Source: Sphagnum compactum (taxonomy: Eukaryota; Bryophyta; Sphagnopsida; Sphagnales). From it: 64,000 nucleotides of DNA. Location: NCBI GenBank assembly GCA_965153455.1, contig OZ234494.1, forward strand, positions 14,880,001 to 14,944,000. The letters are read 5' to 3'. This document shows, piece after piece, positions 11,502 through 24,770 of this stretch (the first letter of the stretch is position 1; each line of letters opens with the position of its first letter). The translations under genes and the position numbers were made by a program. Under the pieces are notes generated by a model. The model was given only the letters and a program-made list of their open reading frames with translations, was not told the origin of the DNA and made no database searches.

Positions 11502-13413
11502 AAGCTTCACGACCACGACGTCCTTTACTATATAGAATATGCCTCCTCACAAATAGAGTGACCAAGGTGCCTCTTGCTTGCTCCTATAACATTGTCAAGT
11601 GCATAGATTTAGGTTTAGGATAATGTTTTGCCTTATGCTTTTAGAATGGGCAAGGTCCCATACTGTGTTGGGGGGACATTCCCCAAATGTGGGGCCTCCG
11701 GACTCAGCGACCACCTTGTCCTAAGCCCTTTATTTGGGGAAATGCCCCCACCCTGGGATCTTACCCATACACAGAACCTTATCTCTCCATGAGGAAAAAA
11801 GAAAATGAATTTTTTTAATAAAAATTAAATAAAATAAAATTATACCCAACACCAATGGGTTTTCATTTTTAAAGTTCCACCCACGTTCATTCATCATCGC
11901 ATAACTTGGAATGAAATCATTCCGTTGAATTTCCATCCAAATTTGAACACTCTGTGTGTGTCCATGGGATGTTTTCAAGCAAAGGGGGCAATTTTTTTCA
12001 CATTTAGGATGCCATGTTTGGGGTCAGGATTTGTTGGGTGGCTTTTGCTTGGATTATGGAAGGATTCTCCTCTACAGAAGAGAGCGACACAAAATACAAA
12101 CAGAAAGTGCCGAACTAAAAGAATCAGGAATCTGAAGCAAGCAAGTGCATCATAGGGAAGAAGAAAAAAAAAACGTTAAGAGATTTGCTTTAGGAATTAT
12201 ATAATCCTTTTTGATTGTCTGGGATTGTGGCAACCGGATGCATTGTCTACATTCTTTCCCCGTGCATGAATGTTTTCCTTTGTGCATATGTGGACATGTT
12301 TTGGTTTAGAGTATATGGGGGGCGGGGGGAGGGTGGGAGGTAGTGGGACAGCTGAGTGTAATGGGGCCACCTTGGGGAATTTATTTTAAGTGTATATGTA
12401 GGAACTAATAACCAATTTTTATTTGTATTTTCTTTAATGTAATCAACATTTTTCAATCCTCTGAAAATAATTTCAAATTTAACTGCAATTTTTGAAAAGA
12501 TGTTCAATCAACTTGGCAGATTTTGACCTTAGGTTTTCAAGGTCCGTAAAACCTAAACCCTAATCTGTACAAGATTAGGGCAACCCAAAACACATACTTC
12601 CCCAAGCGGTCAGCTGTGAAACTGTAAAAACCTGGTCTACTTCTTTTAGTGTATTTGGAGGTCACGTGGTAGCACACACAATTTTACATCCACCAAGAGG
12701 CGAACATTCTGAAAAGCAAGCAAAATGCCCACAAATGCCCACTCCCGGGGAAATTGTTGGGTTTTATGTTCAGTAAAGCCCTTCTTCCAGTGGAATTTAT
12801 AGCGATTCTGTCCATCATCTCCGAACTCATCATCAAGCCCTTATTCTAAAGACCCCAGTTGGGGGCCTTACCAAGCATAAACAAACCACCTGCATCAGTT
12901 AAGACACTTGCACCAAGTCTAGTTAGGCCTTGTGGGGACGCTTTACATTGAAAGCCAAGTCACACTTTTTTTTTCCCCCAAGCTTAAAAGCCTAGAGAAG
13001 CTGCCCATTTAAAATGGGCCATTGTGAGCTTTGGCAGGGTTAAGTTAGTTTGCAAACAAAAGGTGGGTTTTCTAACTATCTTCACATCATATTCGAATAA
13101 CACCCATATCAAAACACTCCACAGATTCCACAACCATATCGAAACACTGTACATTGTGTATATCTACACACTCAATTACAACCCCCCCCCCCCCCTCCCC
13201 AAGAAGAGGAGAGCATATGGGTTTTTTATAATAAAAAATTAACCATTCAAGCAAAATATGCTATGTGGGTCCCCTCCCATATTCACCTCTGATATGTGAT
13301 CATCTCTAACAAAATGGATGAAAAGAGGAAGGGCACCGGACGGACACTAGGGGATCAAGATAACTTCCCTCCATTCTCGTTGAAGCGTGAGGCTGATGTA
13401 TTTCTTTCTGTTA

Positions 13414-13793
13414 GACCATCCGTAGCGGCAGTATGTGACCCTGCAAAACATGTCTCAGATCCAAGTTTGGTTATTTACTTTTCTGCAACCCCACCCATAA
13501 AAACTGAAACTGTGACTTGGTGATAGGTAGGGGGCTACTAATAGCAAACCACCTGGACCAATCATTATGGGTTTGGCTGATTAGAAACAGGGAGCACCAG
13601 GCAGATCACATTTATTACGATCGTTTTCTGGCAGCTGCTCCGCAGCTTTGCTGCACCTTTTTTACTAGCCTCCGAAAACTGTGTAATTATGTTGGGCCAC
13701 AACAATTTTCCTCGGCCAAACCGGCATATTTTGACTTTTCTTCATCCAACTTTAGTGTGCAGGGTCACGTACTAAGAACCGCTGAGGATGCTC
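13414..13793. mobile_element. PIF/Harbinger (Tourist-like) MITE, copy 1
   Basis: 380 bp flanked by TTA on both sides (13411-13413 and 13794-13796), the PIF/Harbinger target duplication. The terminal inverted repeats are about 35 bp: left GACCATCC..AGCGG..CAGTATGTGACCCTGC, right inverse GAGCATCC..AGCGG..TAGTACGTGACCCTGC. The interior aligns along its length with 15831-16214, sharing AAACCACCTGGACCAATCA and TTTTGACTTTTCTTCATCCA. No coding capacity. Confidence 0.85.
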
Positions 13794-14795
13794 TTACAAC
13801 TTCCAGGGCTTCTTTTTTCTTCCAATTTTGTGATGTAGCCAAACTGGAAATCATCCACAAGAAGATTTAGCCAAATTTGGCTATAGACCATATATGAAAG
13901 TAGACAAATATAAGTGTAAGGTAAAGCGTGTGGGCAGGACTTTACCCACCATAAAATCTAGCTGGGATTAAAGCCCGTGGATGTGCGTCCATCCATCGGC
14001 TTTATGCATCTACACTGCAAATTTAAAAAAGCAGGTTTTTAGGCATCCTTATACATATTGGGGAACTTGAAGAAATCTAGGGATTTTATTAAAAAATTTA
14101 ATGAATCCTCGCATTTGGGGGCATGAAATAATCCATTGTATGTAGCATATTTTTCAGGTAGCAAAAAAATGCAAAAAATTCACACTAAAGAAAATATGGA
14201 GTTACTCACAACTGACCATGTAATATAGAGCCTCTTCTACTCCTAACTTGCTCCCAAATAAGTTAGTTAATTCTTCATCTATTTTTGCAATCTTTCAAAG
14301 TTTGTTCTTGTCTTTGGGGGGGGTGGGGGGAGGACATAAGTGCAGTGGCCAAGAGGTTTATGTAATCAAAGGATGTTGTTGCTAGATCAATAATGATCAT
14401 GATGACAATCCAACAGAAGCTAGTTATTATTAGGCTAGTAGCCTAGTAGTTCTTATAAGTTATGAGATCCTGGGCCACACAAAGTAGCTACTTAATGAGT
14501 AAAAGAGCATCTCCATTCTCCACCCACAGCACTAAAATGGCCTCTAATGAGTGCACCATATTTTGGATGAAGTATTATAGCAAGTCAATACTCAAGAGGG
14601 CTAGTAAAAGGAAATGACTCTTTTTTTTAAATTATTAGCCAACCATATTTATTGATTGCCTCACGTGGTGACATTTAATTTTTTCTCATATTATATTGTC
14701 CATTTTTTCATCTTTATGAAAATGGATGTGAGAATAATTAACACTCTATGTTGGATGTGTGCATTGTTTGGGTAAATACCCACATAGGTCCAAAT

Positions 14796-15219
14796 CAGTG
14801 TTGGCCAGTTATTGCTTCTTTTAATAATTGTTGGGTAGGTTTTTTTTCTTTCTTTTTTTTTTGAATTTCTTTTGTCGGGTAGTAAGGCCACACAGGTTAT
14901 CAATATCAAAAACATTTGAGGTGTCAAAATAGGGTTTTCCAAAAAAAATTGTGTACTAACCATCAGTTATAAGGATAGGTTTTCCATGAACTGATTGAGA
15001 ACCAACAATTAACCTGCCAGTTATACACTGATTATAGGGTTTTTTAATCGTGATTATAGATTGAAAAACCTAACTGGTGGAAACCTAATTGAGTCATCCA
15101 AGTAGGTTATTAGATTTTGAAATTTCCATACCAAACAATTATTATGAATTTAACCGGCTGTAGGTTATCAATAATGGGGTTGACAACTGAGTCAAAACTC
15201 AATAACCGGCCCAACACTG
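14796..15219. mobile_element. hAT-type non-autonomous element, 424 bp
   Basis: The terminal inverted repeats are about 18 bp: CAGTGTTGGCCAGTTATT at the left, and the inverse of the right end reads CAGTGTTGGGCCGGTTATT. The flanking octamers are GTCCAAAT (14788-14795) and GACCAAAT (15220-15227), seven of eight identical, which is the hAT-type 8-bp target duplication. The interior has GTTAT/ATAAC blocks in both orientations and no transposase frame. Confidence 0.85.
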
Positions 15220-15521
15220 GACCAAATCGGGGGTATGATGGGTGGAGAGAGATGCTGGCTGCTTCTGCAGGATGCACTAGGAGTTGTTAAATGTGCCAGC
15301 AGGAGCACCTGTGCAATGGCTGGACATTAATGGAGTTTTGATACCAGCCTCGTAACCATGGAAGTTCAGCTCAGTCCAACACAATTTTGATCAACCATCC
15401 GCACACTTTCTGCAGTCCTGGGAAAGCCAAGAACCCTTTTTGGGAATGAAATTATCACAAAACTCTTCACAATGATAAGAGTTTGTGATTAGAGTCAAGT
15501 TCACAGTTACCAAAGAGAGTG

Positions 15522-15524
<3 letters not shown>

Positions 15525-15557
<33 letters not shown>

Positions 15558-15571
15558 GGTGTGTGTGTGCA
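15525..15571. repeat. (GT)n microsatellite
   Basis: About 14 GT units, then an interrupted GTGTATGTGGGTGTGTGTG stretch. It lies between the hAT element and the second PIF/Harbinger MITE. Confidence 0.95.
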
Positions 15572-15830
15572 TGCACAGAGGAGGGAATTGAAGGCAATGA
15601 GCAAAATACTGAGCACCCAGCACAAGGCTTGACAGCTGCAGGCCTGGCATATATTGAGTGCCAGATGAAAACTAATAACATGAACTGGCTGGCTGGTGGG
15701 TCAATTCTAGGGTTTCAAGTAGACCCATCATGTGGTTTGGTACTACCTTGTTAGTAGTTTGTAGTACCAAAAGAGGAGAGCTCTAGGGAGCCTATTATTA
15801 CAATCCATCTCCAAGCATTGTGAAACCTAA

Positions 15831-16214
15831 GAGCATCTCCAGTGTGCTCAGTATGTGACCCTGCAAACATGTTTCTCACATCCAAGTTTAGTTCTTTACT
15901 TTTCTCCAACCCTACCGATAAAATTAAAACTGTTACTGCAAAAATAGGTGGGCGACTACTAATGGCAAACCACCTGGACCAATCACTGTGATTGGCCAAT
16001 CAGAAACAACAGGGAGCAGCAGTCAGATCATATTTATTACACTCTTCTCTGGGAAGCGTTACGCTTTGCTGTGCCTTTCACAAGCCTCAGCAAACTGACG
16101 ACAAATGTCGGCCCAGGCCAGAATCATTTTGCTGAGCCGAACTAGCATGTTTTGACTTTTCTTCATCCAATTTCAATTTGGAGGGTTACATACTTAGGAC
16201 CAGAGGAGTTGCTC
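15831..16214. mobile_element. PIF/Harbinger (Tourist-like) MITE, copy 2
   Basis: 384 bp between two TAA triplets (15828-15830 and 16215-16217). The left end starts GAGCATCTCC and carries CAGTATGTGACCCTGC; the right end is its inverse, ending GGAGTTGCTC. It is the same family as 13414-13793: AAACCACCTGGACCAATCA and CAGATCA..ATTTATTAC are shared in order. Non-coding. Confidence 0.87.
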
Positions 16215-16217
16215 TAA

Positions 16218-19200
16218 CACCCCCCTACAAACATTGCAGGTGTCATTGTGACACTTTGTGCGAATTTCCGCGTGCATGTTCTACATGATGAGGAGACATG
16301 TATTGCTTCCAAAAAAACCCAAGAAAAAGGGTTCTACCTGTTTCTCCTCCTTGTAGGAAATTTTGAACCCATGAACACCTAAGTTAAACAACCTCATGGA
16401 CACCTAGTATAAGAACTAGGCATCAAACCCGTACCCTAGTTCTAGCTAGGTTTGATCAGCATTGTGTTAGTTAGTTTGAGTTTTATCTACTTTTTTGCCG
16501 ACACCAGTCCAACCCTGCAGCAAAACCATGTGAGTACACCAAGCAGGAGTACCATGCAGGATGCAAAATGGACACCTACAAAGTTAGTTGTAGGGAGGTT
16601 TTGAACATCCTGCCAATGTTGGCTCTTTCCCAGTCCAGTTCTCAATCTAGTTCTGAGTAACCGAATGATATGTTCAAAAGATCTTGCTAGAATCGGAACT
16701 GGAACTTGGGCTACACAACCTGTTGGAACTCAACTAAGAACTGAACCATGCAACCAACAACAAGACTCGAAACCAGACCATGCAAGCAAGCAACCAACCA
16801 ACCAACCAACCAACCTCGTGCTGAAACCCGAACTCGGATGAGAATATTGATTGTAGTTTGTGTTCAGACAAGCAATTAGTACTTTTTTCCAAAAAAATGA
16901 ATGAGGCAAAGTGTACCTTTTCGTAAAAGTGGCTACATTTAATACACCTCTGTTATATACTACACAAATCAGCCCTTGGGGACCAGGGCTTTACTGAAAG
17001 AATGGACCCCCAGAGCTACCAAACCATGTGTTTAACCTCATCAAGTTGAGGTTAAGTTATAACTTTGTTAATTCTTTATAACAAAGATAAAGTAGCCATG
17101 CCTTTAGAGTTATAGATCTTTCAAATTGTTTCCTCAAACATACCATGACTTATTCCTTTGTAGTCTTTTATATTTTACTTTTGTAAGGTGATTACATCCC
17201 GTAGATATATTATGAACAAGTTAGGTTATTTTGGGCAAAGGTTGTAATTCATCATTTTAATATGTAACAAGTCCAAATACAATTTGTACCAAATATGAAT
17301 AGACCTTGTTAATAAGTACATGACATCAATTTTTGAAGGATAATAACAAGATACTACCCATGGTAATGACAAAATTGAACAAGATGGTTATGTTATTGAG
17401 ATGGTGGATTATGGAAACTCATACATGGGTCAAGATAAGGTGACAATAGACTTGCAATAATGAAACTTGTTCAACAACCACCTTCAATTACTACAACATA
17501 AAATGTATTACAAATGTGTTACTACACATTGGAGTTCCAATAAACCAAGAATGTTATTTCATGAACAAATGAACATGAATAAGAGAAAATATTATAAATA
17601 TATTCCATCCATGTCAAATGGATGTTTTTTGACATATTGAAATATTGTGCCACATCATCAACCTTTTCATGTGGCAAAGTCCACATGATGGTGTCCATGT
17701 AGCCATTATCATATCAGCCCAAAGGAGAGCCATTGATACAGCTCATGTTCCAACAATCACTTTCCATTGCATAATTGCAATGGCTTACAAATTAATTATT
17801 AATCAATTCTATGCTAACTACTTTCTAGGTAATTATTAATGACACATAGATTTCATGTGGCATATGTCACATTAATTGACAAACAACTTTCCCAATGTTG
17901 CATTTGGTCATGTGAAGCTATTAAAGTTCAAAGTTGTCTTCAACACAAGTTAAATGAAAAAATCTAATGAGAAGGAGTTGTTTTACAAAATTTCTCACAA
18001 CCCCCCTAATGAAAGATCTCCTTAGACAGATTAAATAGTTACAAAATATTGAACAAGTAATTGTTCTAACTTCTAACCACAAGAGGAAAGGCAAAAAGTT
18101 ATGCTAAAATCATGGTCTACTAGCTACTTGACACATTTTCCATTGCTTGAAAAGACATTGTTTTCTTCACTTGTCTATCTTTTGTGCAAACTATGTAGGT
18201 AGCATTCAAGTATTTTTGGGCTCACAGATGTGTGTCTTTCAAAATGAGCTATTGTTTGAAACTAATCAACATTTTCGTTGTTTGACAACAAAAAAAAGAA
18301 AGTGTTAGGGCATAATTTTAGTTTAACTTTTTGGATTGTTTATAAGAATGAAATGTAATTCTAAGAATATTTCAAGGTGTTGAAGCATTTGAAGTTGAAG
18401 CAAAAAATATGTAGAAAACTTTAAATGTGTTCACAGGTGAATATGTACAAGTTTAGTTTTGCTCATGAACAAACAAGCAACAATGTGAAATAGAGATTGA
18501 ATATGTCATGATATGATGATGAGTAGGTAGCTATCAAAGAAATATGTGCCCAAACAAAGTGTGAAGAAGTTTTCACTATGCCACAAAACCCTAACAATAA
18601 CGAGGTGGCCACAAATGGTAACAATACCCATAAAACTCTACATGCTTGAAGGATTCACTTTGTTGTCATGCAAATGTTGTACATGAGCTTACAAATGTTG
18701 ATGATTTAAACTTGCTTACAACACAAGAGAACTTAAGAAATGTCGATGGAAACAAATTTGCATCAACAAGAATAATCAAACAATTGGTGTAAGGGGTGTA
18801 GAAGGAGAAAATGCATTCCATTCTTTGAATGCTAACAAATTTGAGCCAATTATTTTGTTAAAAAGTGATATCATGGAATTCAAGTAAAGAGAAAAAATGT
18901 ATTGAAAATCCAAAAGCCATCAACCATTAGTAATTTATAATTGTTTTATAATCAATGAACTACTAAATAATATCAAATCAAATGTTAATGATATATTTGG
19001 TATGATAGAATTGACTTTAGAATACATTACCACCAAAACCCTATTGGCCAAATATATATGAATGTTTTCAACTTACATGCTTCAAAATTGTTGGAAAAAT
19101 ACAAATAGTTTGTCTTTGTTAACCTTTTTTGTGTGTTGGCAAAAACACTTGCTTTGGGCTACATGGATGTTCATTTTTTCAAAAAAATTCACAAACCATA

Positions 19201-22200
19201 GGGTGTTTAGGTATTAGGGATTTCCTTGCAACAAAGGATGTGAATTGAACAACAAAAGAAACAAACCATTCAACATAATTTACTATTGGTTATAACTAAA
19301 GCATTACAGAGTCCAAAAATGAAACTGAAACCAAGAGACAATAAACCATGACGGGCAAGAGTCAAAAGGAACCGCTAATTTCAATTTATATTAATGTGAA
19401 AGGTCAAAAGACTTTTTTGTTGTAAAACTAAGCAAAATGACATTTATTAAGTCCAAAAACCTTAAAAATCCAAAAAAAAACACTAATGGATTATGACTAC
19501 TTTAAGGCTTGTGACCTCAAGTTCACCACTATGAAAATCAAACATCATATTAATAAACTATTCAATGGTAACATAATGATTTGTGGTTTCTTCACCAACA
19601 ACTAGATTCCATTGAACATTGTATTCCATCTTAGAGAAGCCTTCACTAACAAACACTTCTTTGCCGAAGGGTGGGGGGTCCAAGTAATCTATATTGTCAA
19701 CCTTCTTATTTGGAATCATTTCTTCAACATGCAAGTTGCCAATTGATTGATGATCTAACTTATGCTTGAAGATACATTGAGGTACATCCTCAAGCATGAG
19801 CATCACCAATTTTAGAACTACATGAAGCGAACCATGGAATTGAATAATTGTGTCAATTTCCTTTTGAATCAAATCTTGTTTTGGAGTGTTACTTCATATG
19901 GTTGCTTGCAAAATATTTATAGAACCTTTCCATGTCCATGTCAACAAAAGATGTAAACTTGTAGGAAAATGAGTAGGAAGCAAAATGCAATAGGGGAAAG
20001 TTAGAGGAGAAAAGAAAGGAATGCCAAAGCAAACTTGAATGAAAGAGGGAAATGAGCAAGGAAGAGGTGATGTGGATTTGGTTTTTATTAAAAAAAGGTG
20101 ATAAAATTATGTGGGACACAATGAAAGATTTAAATTTTGTTTGCGAGATATGCATAGCATAATATAACCAGGATGGACTCCAAACGGCAGTATTTATCAA
20201 TTATAGCAGGCCCTTGATAAGAAGCCTAAACATCCATTGAATAGAAAAAAATGAATATTTGTGTAATCAAATCGACGAGGTTTGCCATAATGTGTGTCAA
20301 CATGTAGCAAAATTGTATATAATCTTTTTACACTACCTATGATTATTTTGGAAAGCAAATAAAGACTATACATGATAACATTATTATGCCCTTGCACTAT
20401 AAGGTTGGGATATTATGTTTAGAAGAAATAAAGCCACAAAATGAAACAATATTTTTTAGACTATTGTTATTAGGCTAGCTTTTGAAACAACTATTTTTTC
20501 TAGTTGGTGAATCGTGAACTAAAACATTTTGACCATTTCAATGCCAAAGTGTTCTTTGTAATAAAAAAATTCAAATTTCCCCAATTTATTGTATATGAAA
20601 GCCCTTCGTATTGGGACCTATTTGACATGTAAAAGAATCACAAACAATGAATGTGGTCATAATGTCATAAACTCATTCACAACGTAATGGACTTTCACCT
20701 TCATCATGAATAATGTTGAATTGTTAGTTATATGATGAACAATGATAAATAAATGGTATTACTCTCCATTAACTCATCATGTCCCATAGTGGGTATAGTG
20801 AAGTATAACATTTATATGTTCAAAATTATGTAAATAATCTACCTGTAAATTTGCCAACTCCTATCACATTTTTAAAAATGAGGTGATTAGAAGAGTTAAT
20901 GAGGCAAAATGAATAGTGACAAGAAAAAAACTTTCATTCCTTCACATCTAATATATATAGAGGCTCATTCTATGTAGAAAATTGACTAATCATTATCCCT
21001 CATCTTTAGTCCAAATGCTTTGGTTGTAATTCCCTTGCACTCCTTGTAGTTTGCACATTATGAATTTCGTGGGGAATGGTTCATGAATGAAATTGTTAAG
21101 AAACTTGATATTTTTAAAGATGTGAACAATATAATATTAAGGGCCATAATTTTTTTGAAAGAAATTTAAATTTTGCATTCATATATTAAAATATTAACAA
21201 TAATAATGTGCCCTACAATTCTTTTAGGTTTATTTAAAAGTTTTAAACTAGTGAAAAATTTCATGATGTAATGTGAAAAGTTTAATCAACCAAATGTGAA
21301 AAAAATTCATTAAATGGTTGAAAAGATAGTTGAACACATCAAATCCACATTTTATCAAAGCAATCCACCCAACCTTTGGTGATCACACAAACTTGTGATC
21401 CACCCTTAAGGCTCTAAATAGTAATAACATGTTTATTTGGACTTTTTCTAACCTAATGGTTGGGATCAAGTTTTTTACTAAATTTAAGACAAAACATTGT
21501 TAACATCTATTTGTTGGATCATCTAATGAAACAAACAAATTAGTATCTATATTTTGTATCATTTGATGGTCCCCAAATCAAATTTTATTTCCAATTTTCC
21601 AACTTCCAAATGGTCAATTATTAGTTACGAACTTTTCAAAAGTTCAAAATTAACTAAATACATCATTAATAAAAAGAAATGGAAAATAGTAACCTAAATC
21701 AATGCAAAGCCTCATCATCAATATAATTTTAAATTACATTATCATAACTAGGAGAAACAATCAAAGAATGTGGCAAAAACATGGACACCAAAGCTTGCAC
21801 TTGAGCTTGAACATATGGAGGCAACATTAAACTACAAGATAGATTACATGGGAAATTGCTATGAGCAAAGAATGGTAGACTTTTGGGCCTTGGTGGAGAC
21901 ACACCTCTATAAGTGGTAAAGTAGATAGTTAATCATAGTAATGAAATTTAAACAAAAGAGTAATTTAATTAAATGGCAAGAAAAACAAATTTGGTCATGA
22001 CATTCCAAAATTATCCTTGGTCGTTTCTTCATGAGAGAATCAAGATCAAGGTTGTGCTAAAACATTAGTTCAGTGGGGGGAAGGTCCACATGAAAAAAAG
22101 GTTCGAGAACCTCAATGAAGACATCATTGTCACCTTTTACACCAAAATGTGTCGGCCATGATTTTGACATGCATTTACACAATTGCTTACAACAAACAAC

Positions 22201-22284
22201 TTGCTTAGATTTTTCATTCAACCAGCCTACAAATAAAAACAAATGGGATAGGAAAGGCAAATATTAATTGATGAAGTCAAAATC
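16218..22284. other. AT-rich intergenic stretch, no gene supported
   Basis: About 6 kb with weak coding potential and many stops in all frames. It has a short ACCA tract near 16790-16816. A minus-strand frame at 19558-19872 (104 codons) has a non-repetitive, protein-like composition but no family I recognise and no flanking exon, so I do not call it a gene. It may be relic transposon DNA. Confidence 0.5.
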
Positions 22285-23545
22285 CACAACAAATGACTTG
22301 GACTTGGAATAGATTTCAATTTATGATGGTCTTGATACTCATGCTTTCAACTCTTAATGCTGACAATTCATGATTTTGATCCTATTTTTCTTGAACCAAT
22401 ATTTGCATTTCATGATCTTGATTTGATGCTTTTATTTCAATTTGATATTTATTATGGATGGACTTGGTGCTCGTGTTTTCAAATCTTGATGTTGGCAATT
22501 TAGTGTTTTGTACCTAAATTTTTTTATTCGATAGTCTTGGTTGATGGTCTTAATGTTCATGGTCTTAACTTTCAATGCTAACAGTTCACAATTTTGATTT
22601 TCATGATTCCAATTTCATGTTCATGTTCTCAATTCTTACAACCAAAAGTTCACAATTTTGATCCTCATGATCTCAATTTAATGGTCTTGGTTGGTAGTCT
22701 TGATTGTCATGCTCTCAGCTCTTTATGTTGAAAGTTCATGGTTTTGATTATCTTTTTCACAATTTGATGGGTTTAGTTGATGGTCTTGATGTTCATGTTG
22801 TCAACTTTTGGTGTCAATAGTTCATTGTTTTATCCTCTTTGATCTTGATTTGATGGTCTTGGTTGTGGTCTTGAGTGTCTTCAATTTAATATTCAATTAG
22901 TTGATGGTCTTTGTGTTCATATTCTCAAATTTTGGCACCAATAATTCACAATTTTGATCCTCATGATCTCAATTTGGTGATCTTGGTTGATGGTCTTGGT
23001 CCTCATGATCTTGATTTGATGGTCTTGGTCTTGGTCTTTTTTTTATCTAATTTGGTGATCTTAGTTGATCATTTTGGCCCTCATGATCTTGATTTGATAT
23101 TCTTGGTTGATGGATTTGTTGTTCATGTTCTCAACTTTCAATGCCAACAATTCATTGTTTTGATCTTCTTATCAATTTAACAGTCTTCATTGTTGGTCTT
23201 TGATGTTAATGTTCTTTACTTTTGATGTTGTCAATTCACAATTTTAGTCCTTTTCACAATTCCATGGTCTTGGTTGATGGTCTTGATGCTCATTTTTTTA
23301 CTTTCGGTAGTGACATTTTGTGGTTTTCATCCATTTCTTTTTTATTCAATTGTCTTCATTGATGGTCTTCATGTTCATGCTATTAATTTTCACTGCTAAC
23401 AGTTCATAGTTTTCATCTTCTTTTCAATGTTCTTTATTGATGGTTTGATAGTCATGTTTTTTACTTCCATTTTTTCACCTCCTCTTTTTGATTTGCTAGT
23501 CTTGGTTGTCGGTCTTGATCCTCATGATGGTCTTGGTCAACTATC
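22285..23545. repeat. Minisatellite array, unit about 85 bp
   Basis: About 14 diverged copies of a T-rich unit. Landmarks recur in order: GATGGTCTTGGTTGATGG, TCTTGATGTTCATG, TCTCAACTTTTGATG, CCAACAGTTCACAATTTTGA, TCCTCATGATCTCAATTTGA. Copies differ by substitutions and small indels, so the array is old. A short plus-strand open frame through part of it is a by-product of the repeat. Confidence 0.85.
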
Positions 23546-24285
23546 TTAAATGATTTCTTGCAAGTATTTTAAACATGTTATGCTTTTAATGATTATCTTT
23601 GACAAGCTTATTACACTTCTCAAAATTTGGTGTGATCCCAAGTTTGACAATACCATGTTTAAAAAGGATCTTTTGCAAGATTAAACATCGCCTTGCTTGC
23701 TAAGTTCAGTTAGTACCTTGATTGTCCCAAGGATTTTATATTAGTTTCTAAACAAGTTTTTCAAGAAAAATATGATGCATGGTTCCTAGATAAGTTGATG
23801 CATATTGAAATTGCATAAATGTCTAGTGCAAATAAGAAGGTCAACATTGACAATAGGAGGGGAAAGGCGAGATTGTGGGAGTTGTTACTTTTGGGGGGCC
23901 AAATGAGGAAATTGTAGGGATTACAACTCAACAAGCTAGCTTTTCAAATATTCCTCTCATTGTTGAGGATGAGCTTGATGACATTAACACTATAAAATTC
24001 ACATAGCCCAATCCCACTCATGTAGCCAATACAAAGAAGGTTTTGCTAGAGACTTTTAAGGATGTTGAAAATTTGAAGTTTCAACCACCACCTTTTTGAA
24101 CTTTGAAAATTCAACCCACCATGAGAAATTTTGGGATGTAATAATTAGTCCTAAACCTTTCTTCACCCTCCATCGTCAATACTTGCATTGAGTTGAGGGT
24201 TTGGCCTCCATAGTATCTTTCCAATTAGAGAAGAGTTCCACCACATGTACAAGGCAATGGGTGGGGGTAGTACTTGAACATGGCA
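23546..24285. other. Intergenic, no gene seen
   Basis: AT-rich single-copy-looking DNA between two minisatellite arrays, with no domain-bearing frame. Confidence 0.5.
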
Positions 24286-24770
24286 TAAGCAACATAACGA
24301 ACCAACAACAATACCATTAATGCAATGAACCAACAACAACACTAGAGGAGTAAATGACAATGGTGGGTACCTGGTAATAGGAAGAGTACAACAACATGAC
24401 GAACTAGCAAGTCACCACTTACAAGGTTATGGTGATGGGGGTAGTACTTCACCAAACCACATGCAATGATAGTAGCAACCAAAAATGCAAATGAACAACA
24501 ACAACATATAAAGGGGTTTACCTAGGAGCAATGCAATGGACCAACAACATGACTACCAACATGATGAACTAATATAACCACCAACAACATAACAAACCAA
24601 TAGCATAACATGACAAACTAGCACCAACAATGTGACAAATCAATAACACAACACAATGAACTAGCAACATGACCAACAACACCATGAACTAGCAACACGA
24701 CCAACAACATGATGAACCAATAGCACAACCAACAACACAATGAACTAACAACACAACCAACAATAAGACT
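24286..24770. repeat. Minisatellite array rich in CAACAACATGA units
   Basis: Imperfect units of about 25-30 bp of the form CAACAACA(T/C)(G/A)ATGAACTAGCAACA. They are densest at 24590-24770, with sparser copies from 24286. A-rich on the plus strand. Confidence 0.8.

Larger units (their letters stand above)
9466..13010. mobile_element. 3.5-kb structure bounded by long inverted repeats (foldback or Mutator-like)
   Basis: The left arm (about 9466-9590) is found inverted at about 12895-13010. Shared blocks include AGGCCTAGTTAG / CTAGTTAGGCCT, GACTTGGTGCAAGTG / CACTTGCACCAAGTC, and GGGCAGCTcCTC next to AGGCTT. The arms are roughly 75-80% alike, with small indels. Long imperfect arms with a tandem array at one end fit a foldback or Mutator-like element. 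No transposase frame, no clear 9-bp target duplication and exact ends not defined. A small MITE (10325-10550) lies inside. Confidence 0.5.

Noticed and set aside
14506-14614. Possible third PIF/Harbinger MITE
   Set aside because: The left end GAGCATCTCC fits, but the right end and target duplication are not convincing.
19558-19872. 104-codon minus-strand frame, protein-like composition
   Set aside because: No recognisable domain, no promoter or partner exon, inside old AT-rich DNA. Not called as a gene.
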